A DNA stretch of 64,000 nt from Sphingomonas sp. Root720. Lineage in GTDB: Bacteria; Pseudomonadota; Alphaproteobacteria; Sphingomonadales; Sphingomonadaceae. The notes beneath the pieces are model-generated. The model was not told the DNA's origin. It was given only the letters and a program-made list of their open reading frames with translations, and searched no databases. A program made the position numbers and the translations under genes. The stretch spans positions 310,001-374,000 of the forward strand of contig NZ_LMID01000001.1 in NCBI RefSeq assembly GCF_001428605.1, written 5' to 3'. This document shows, piece by piece, positions 60,120 to 64,000 of this stretch. The first letter of the stretch is position 1; every line of letters begins with the position of its first letter.

Positions 60120-60560
60120 TCAGGACGCCGTATATAACGAAGTCCGGTTTTCCCCTGCCGGACCACCGACAAAGGCGCCTTCCCATACGGCGATCTTTCC
60201 ATCGCGAAGCTGCCAGATCTCGCATCCCCATCCCGCCATTTGCTGGCCGGTGACGAGGTCGAACCACTGTCCTTCACCCTTGATGGCGATCATATTGTTC
60301 ATGAACGCGCGGAGTGTTTTGACCAGCCTATAGTCTTTCTGCCGCCGGCTTCGTGCCGTGAAGAGATCGTGCAGGATCTTCTTGCCGGTGAACTGCGGAA
60401 TATCGGCGAACCGAACGATGCAATCATCGGTGAAGCCATCCACGAGCGCATCGACATCCCATGGATCGAACAATGACTCGACATATTTGACGAGTACCTG
60501 CGCCTCTTCCATCGTGCGCGGGTTCCGATCCAGGGACTTGGGCAGGGGCTGACCGGCCAT
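60120..60560 (-). CDS. SnoaL-like (NTF2-fold) protein
   Basis: The 146-residue protein has the NTF2/SnoaL order: TMEEAQVLVKYVESLFDPWD (helix), DALVDGFTDDCIVRFADIPQ, then a curved sheet with GEGQWFDLVTGQQMAGWGCE and QLRDGKIAVWEGAF. SnoaL-like folds serve as cyclases, dehydratases and isomerases (for example ketosteroid isomerase), with an Asp or His in the pocket. It is the first gene of the leftward SnoaL, ABM-ribbon, MmgE/PrpD operon, 175 nt from the divergent MocR gene. That gap shows no copy of the 14-bp box. Confidence 0.85.
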   Translation of the reverse strand: MAGQPLPKSLDRNPRTMEEAQVLVKYVESLFDPWDVDALVDGFTDDCIVRFADIPQFTGKKILHDLFTARSRRQKDYRLVKTLRAFMNNMIAIKGEGQWFDLVTGQQMAGWGCEIWQLRDGKIAVWEGAFVGGPAGENRTSLYTAS

Positions 60561-60735
60561 ATGCTTTTCTCGCTTTCAGAAATGAGCCAGGAAGATATCT
60601 CTGGATCGCAGAGTTCGTCATTACGCCGGCACCGGACAGGGCCAGCTGCATCATTTTTGTTGGATCCACGACCCTGCGTGAAATCGGATTGCCCCAGGCT
60701 CCAGTCTGACGATAGCCTTTCGCCATTCCGGCAAA

Positions 60736-62226
60736 ATGGAGATCCAAATCTTGCAGCTTCCGATCGAAGTCGACAGAGCTTCGAGCCTATCGCTCCAGCA
60801 TCAGCTGATGATCAAAATCCGGGAACTGATCCTCCAGCGGCAGCTGGAGCCCGGCAGGCGGTTGCCATCGTCCCGCGATCTCAGCAGTCAGCTCGCGGTC
60901 TCGAGAAACACCGTCATCTTTGCGTACGACCGCCTTGTTTCGGAAGGCTATCTTGAGGTCCGGGAACGTGCTGGGATATTTGTCAGCCCTCATATTCCCG
61001 AAAAATCGCTAAGGATCATCAATGCACGCAGCCACCCCGAAACGCGCGCGCCCCTGCCCTCTGCCCGCATCCTGCCCATGCGAAACAGAAGCCCCCTGCT
61101 GTATCAGCGCCTGCGCGAAAGGCTCGAACTCGATTTTCGCATAGGGCGGCCTGCCAACGACTGCTTTCCCAAGCGGCTCTGGACCAAGCTCCTTGTCGAA
61201 AAGATGGGTGGCAGCGCCAGGCGTCTCACCGAATATGGAAATCCGTCGGGCCTTGAAGAATTGCGCGTTGCGATCGGCGAGCACCTCAAAGTTGCCCGCG
61301 GCATCAACGCACATCCAGACCAGATCCTGATCGTCGCCGGAAGCGAGGAAGGTCTCAATATAGTCGCCAAGATCCTCTCACCACCGGGGTCTACGGTTTA
61401 TTCCGAAAACCCATGCTACAAGGGCGTTCCGTATGTTTTCGAGAGCTACGGCGCCACGGTCGTCCCGATTCCGGTGGATGAGGAAGGGCTTTGCGTCGAT
61501 GCGCTCCTGGGAAAGGAGCGCGGGCTCGTCTGCGTGACGCCCTCACATCAATTTCCGGTCGGAGTCACCATGTCGTTGAACCGTCGGCTCCGCCTGCTCG
61601 ATTGGGCCGACAGCAACGGCACCTATATCGTCGAGGACGATTATGACGGGGACTTCCGCTATGACGGCTCGCCACTCACGGCCCTCGCCGGCCTCGATCG
61701 GAGCGGGTCGGTCATCTACGTCGGCACCTTCTCCAAATCACTCGGAGCAGGACTGCGGATCGGATATCTCGTGGTGCCGGAAGAACTTGTTGGCGCCGCG
61801 CGGGAAGCAAAGGCCCTGCTGAACAATGGCAATCCCTGGCTTGAACAGGCCGTTCTCGCTGAGTTCATCGGTTCGGGTGGTTTTGAGCGACATCTGCGGA
61901 AGATACGGCATACCTATCTCCAGCGCAGGAATGCGCTTCTCGAACAGTTGCGGCTGCGCTTCGGCGATGTGGAGATCAGCGGCGAGGCAGCGGGCATGCA
62001 TCTCGCCTGGCACCTTTCCGATGATAGGCCGGATGCGCGCACGATCCAATATCAATGCCTTCATCGCGGTGTCGGCGTCTATTCGATCGACGACAGTCCA
62101 GCGATCGATTTGTCCAATGCCGGCCTGGGCAAGAAGATGCTGTTCTTCGGCTATGCCTGCCTCACCGAGAGCGAGATCGTCAGCGCTATGGACAGGCTGG
62201 AGAAAGCAGCCTTGAGTTTGGCTTGA
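60736..62226 (+). CDS. MocR-family regulator (GntR HTH plus aminotransferase domain)
   Basis: The 496-residue protein has an N-terminal GntR winged helix (about 20-80: QHQLMIKIRELILQRQLEPG, then SSQLAVSRNTVIFAYDRLVS). A fold-type I aminotransferase domain from about 130 to the end follows, with TEYGNPSGLEELR, VEDDYDGDFRYDG and the PLP lysine K334 in GTFSKSLGAG. These regulators sense PLP or a PLP-bound amine. It is divergent from the SnoaL-ABM-PrpD operon and probably controls it and itself. That implies an amine or amino acid in the life of that operon (inference). Confidence 0.93.
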   Translation: MEIQILQLPIEVDRASSLSLQHQLMIKIRELILQRQLEPGRRLPSSRDLSSQLAVSRNTVIFAYDRLVSEGYLEVRERAGIFVSPHIPEKSLRIINARSHPETRAPLPSARILPMRNRSPLLYQRLRERLELDFRIGRPANDCFPKRLWTKLLVEKMGGSARRLTEYGNPSGLEELRVAIGEHLKVARGINAHPDQILIVAGSEEGLNIVAKILSPPGSTVYSENPCYKGVPYVFESYGATVVPIPVDEEGLCVDALLGKERGLVCVTPSHQFPVGVTMSLNRRLRLLDWADSNGTYIVEDDYDGDFRYDGSPLTALAGLDRSGSVIYVGTFSKSLGAGLRIGYLVVPEELVGAAREAKALLNNGNPWLEQAVLAEFIGSGGFERHLRKIRHTYLQRRNALLEQLRLRFGDVEISGEAAGMHLAWHLSDDRPDARTIQYQCLHRGVGVYSIDDSPAIDLSNAGLGKKMLFFGYACLTESEIVSAMDRLEKAALSLA

Positions 62227-62329
62227 GAGATACGTACCTGCGGGAGATGCCCCGCCGGCCTGGCGCCGATCGACCAACGATGATGTTGCGGCGCGCAGAC
62301 ACTCCTGCACCATGCGAACGGAGAGCACC

Positions 62330-62713
62330 ATGAGCGACGATCTAGATGCCATACTCCGTTTGGAAGCAGCCCGGTCCCAGGCGATCGTTGACGCCGACAT
62401 CCGCGTTCTCAACGACATAACCGACACCGACTACACGCATGTCGAAATGAACGGCCGCCTCCGGGATAAATCGGAATTCCTGGAAGCCCTGTCGAGCGGC
62501 GCCGCCCGCTTCGTTCGATACGACGCGTTGGAGAATGTCGTTCGATTTGCCGGGGAAGCGGCTATCGTGACCGGCCGCTTCGAAAATGAATCCGTGGACG
62601 GCGATGGCATGTCCCACGTCAGGCAGGGCAGGCATTGCCGAATTTATGTTCGGCGGCAGGATGGGTGGAAGAACATCCTGCATCAAGGGAGCGGCATGAG
62701 CGTCACCAGCTGA
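62330..62713 (+). CDS. SnoaL-like (DUF4440/NTF2-fold) protein
   Basis: ATG at 62330 with GGAGAG 5 nt upstream gives 127 residues (MSDDLDAILRLEAARSQAIV); an ATG at 62312 is possible. DADIRVLNDITDTDYTHVEM and LRDKSEFLEALSSGAARFVR follow the DUF4440 plan, ending in GRHCRIYVRRQDGWKNILHQ. Members are often small-molecule binding or isomerase-like proteins of unknown role. It lies 103 nt after the MocR gene and converges on the LysR gene. Confidence 0.82.
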   Translation: MSDDLDAILRLEAARSQAIVDADIRVLNDITDTDYTHVEMNGRLRDKSEFLEALSSGAARFVRYDALENVVRFAGEAAIVTGRFENESVDGDGMSHVRQGRHCRIYVRRQDGWKNILHQGSGMSVTS

Positions 62714-62728
62714 ACGGGCGGCGCGCCT

Positions 62729-63589
62729 TCAGCTCAGTCTGCGTCGCAGGAGCATGCTGCTTGCCCGCAACGTGTCGCTGAGCGCCGCCGTCGCGCCCTT
62801 GTTAGCGGCACGCCCGGCTATCACGACGAACTCGGTATCGGCTAATGGCGGAAGATAGGCATCCGTGATCTCGACCAGCCCTGCCGGCTTTAGCGATTTC
62901 GCATGAGGGGCGACGCCAAGCCCAGCCAGCGCCGCGGCATGCACGCCACTCTGGCTGTCGCTCGAGCATGCGAAGCGCCAGCGTCTTCCATGGCGCTCAA
63001 GCGCCTCCAGCGCTTCCTGCCGCGTAAAGGCGGGTTGCGTCAGAACGATCAGCGGCACCGGTCGTCCGGCGTCTAGGCGGAATTCAGGACTTGCGATCCA
63101 TATCAGCGGCTCGCGCCACACGAGATGGCCATAACAGTCGCCGACTCTGCGCTTCAGGAAAACAATATCGAGATCGCCTGCATCGAGACTTTGCCGCAGC
63201 GTCTGGCTGAGGCCGACCGTAAGTTCGAGCTCGACGCGCGGATATTCGCCGGTGAAGCGGCGCAGGACATGAGGAAGGCCGCTCAGCACAACATCTTCCG
63301 ATACGCCGAGCCGGATTTTCCCATGGACATCGTCCCCGGCGAAGTGACGCATCGCCCTGGCGCTCGTTTCCAGAATCGACGTGGCAAATCCCATCATCGC
63401 CTCACCGTCGCGGGTGATCATGACCGAGTGGGTGTCACGGATGAACAGGCGGTGCGCGCAGACCGCCTCGAGCTTGCGAATATGCTCGCTGACCGTGGAT
63501 TGACGAAGGCCCAGCCGCGCCGCGGCAGCGGTAAAGCTCGAGGTTTCCGCCACGGCGATGAAGCTCGTCAGCCAGACGGGATCGAACAT
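62729..63589 (-). CDS. LysR-family transcriptional regulator
   Basis: The 286-residue protein begins MFDPVWLTSFIAVAETSSFT and continues AAARLGLRQSTVSEHIRKLE, the LysR winged helix (1-60). The remainder is the periplasmic-binding-like effector domain (IRLGVSEDVVLSGLPHVLRR). It is divergent from the transporter at 63696 and has a clear inverted-repeat operator between. It probably activates that transporter in response to its substrate. The subgroup resembles regulators next to YfeH-like SBF transporters. Confidence 0.92.
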   Translation of the reverse strand: MFDPVWLTSFIAVAETSSFTAAAARLGLRQSTVSEHIRKLEAVCAHRLFIRDTHSVMITRDGEAMMGFATSILETSARAMRHFAGDDVHGKIRLGVSEDVVLSGLPHVLRRFTGEYPRVELELTVGLSQTLRQSLDAGDLDIVFLKRRVGDCYGHLVWREPLIWIASPEFRLDAGRPVPLIVLTQPAFTRQEALEALERHGRRWRFACSSDSQSGVHAAALAGLGVAPHAKSLKPAGLVEITDAYLPPLADTEFVVIAGRAANKGATAALSDTLRASSMLLRRRLS

Positions 63590-63592
63590 ATC

Positions 63593-63613
63593 GTTATCCT
63601 AAAATTCGATAAC
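63593..63613. promoter_or_regulatory. LysR-type operator (GTTATC-N9-GATAAC)
   Basis: A perfect 6-bp inverted repeat with 9-nt spacing (63593-63598 and 63608-63613) starts 4 nt upstream of the LysR start. TATAAT at 63614-63619 directly follows and could be the -10 of the transporter promoter, about 75 nt before its GTG. The dyad fits a T-N11-A-like LysR site in a divergent promoter. Confidence 0.6.
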
Positions 63614-63695
63614 TATAATCTCCGTAAACGGTATTCACAATGGGCGCAATTTATCAGACAGGGATAATGTGACGCACGGGGGGCAGGAGCGGATT

Positions 63696-64000
63696 GTGAT
63701 AGGTCGTTGGGGCAGGCTCGTTTTGGATCCCTATATTGGGATGATGCTACTGGTCGTCGCGATCGCGGCGATACTGCCTGCCCATGGCGAGGGCGCGATG
63801 ATCGCCGGCGCGGTAGCCGATGCCGGCATCGTGTTCCTGTTCTTCCTTTACGGCGCGCGCCTTTCTCCTAGGACGGCGCTCGACGGCATGATGCACTGGA
63901 AGCTGCATATCGCGATCCTGCTCAGCACCTTCCTTCTGTTCCCGTTGATGGGGCTCGCCATCGAGCCGTTCGCACGGAGCAGCCTGCCGCCGGCGCTGGT
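63696..64000 (+). CDS. bile-acid:sodium symporter (SBF/YfeH-like) family transporter, N-terminal part
   Basis: GTG at 63696 follows AGGAG (63685-63689) by 6 nt. The frame runs to the window end (about 101 codons) and is incomplete. The translated start is MIGRWGRLVLDPYIGMMLLV, followed by hydrophobic helices with FLFFLYGARLSPRTALDG and the stretch HWKLHIAILLSTFLLFPLMG. FFLxGARLS and HWRLH-type stretches are characteristic of YfeH-like members of the SBF superfamily (inner-membrane, ten helices). The substrate is unknown; bile acids are not implied. Confidence 0.8.
   Translation, partial: MIGRWGRLVLDPYIGMMLLVVAIAAILPAHGEGAMIAGAVADAGIVFLFFLYGARLSPRTALDGMMHWKLHIAILLSTFLLFPLMGLAIEPFARSSLPPAL

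Noticed and set aside
63696-64000. Reading the SBF-family transporter as proof of a bile-acid pathway
   Set aside because: YfeH-like SBF proteins are widespread and not tied to bile acids; no steroid ring-cleavage genes are in the window.

Overview
The window looks like an accessory catabolic region of a sphingomonad (Alphaproteobacteria, Sphingomonadales). The reasons are high G+C, two large TonB-dependent receptors with sphingomonad-style plug sequences, and dense runs of acyl-CoA ligases, acyl-CoA dehydrogenases, crotonases, short-chain dehydrogenases (SDRs) and type III CoA-transferase-fold enzymes. No rRNA, tRNA, CRISPR array, replication gene or other core marker is visible. The assignment is inferred from protein style and gene content, not from a marker gene.

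Left module, about 1-33 kb. An FMN hydroxy-acid dehydrogenase (cut by the window edge) and a ThDP enzyme are followed by a TonB receptor. A rightward operon then encodes an FAH-family hydrolase, an MFS transporter, an alpha-methylacyl-CoA racemase and an acyl-CoA ligase. Facing it is a leftward operon of a Rieske oxygenase and four acyl-CoA dehydrogenases, three of them joined by ATGA overlaps. Next comes a rightward operon: crotonase, SDR, double-hotdog MaoC hydratase, an HMG-CoA-synthase-like/DUF35 fusion and an SCP-x-type thiolase. It ends at a strong bidirectional hairpin facing another SDR. A CoA-transferase, a MetE-like orphan, an aldehyde dehydrogenase and a crotonase follow. They are opposed by a nitronate-monooxygenase-like gene with an SDR pseudogene, an SDR and an EamA transporter. 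A second, paralogous acyl-CoA ligase, a TetR regulator and a metallo-beta-lactamase-fold hydrolase close the module. The enzyme set (racemase, paired dehydrogenases, MaoC, SCP-x thiolase, DUF35) is what one expects for beta-oxidation of an alpha-methyl-branched or steroid/isoprenoid-like side chain. The substrate cannot be read from the DNA.

Between 33.15 and 34.07 kb lie decayed IS3-family transposase fragments in opposite orientations. To their right is a second module, about 34-60 kb: a flavin (PNPOx-fold) protein, acyl-CoA ligase, Tat-exported sulfatase, Baeyer-Villiger monooxygenase, VOC protein, crotonases, SDRs, another ligase, AraC regulator, SMP-30 lactonase-like protein, cupin, a dehydrogenase pair, an EthD-like protein, a second TonB receptor, MmsA-type dehydrogenase, RidA and an alpha/beta-hydrolase. 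Five intergenic sites there carry near-copies of a 14-bp box related to ACCGACCGTTCGGT, each upstream of the first gene of an apparent operon. This looks like one regulon with a TetR-type operator. A plausible but unproven reading is uptake, sulfate removal, Baeyer-Villiger oxidation, ester cleavage, CoA activation, beta-oxidation and exit through an acylating semialdehyde dehydrogenase.

Right edge, about 58-64 kb. MmgE/PrpD, an unusual ABM-zinc-ribbon protein and a SnoaL-like protein lie divergent from a MocR regulator. A SnoaL-like protein, a LysR regulator with a clear inverted-repeat operator, and the start of a bile-acid:sodium-symporter-family transporter follow.
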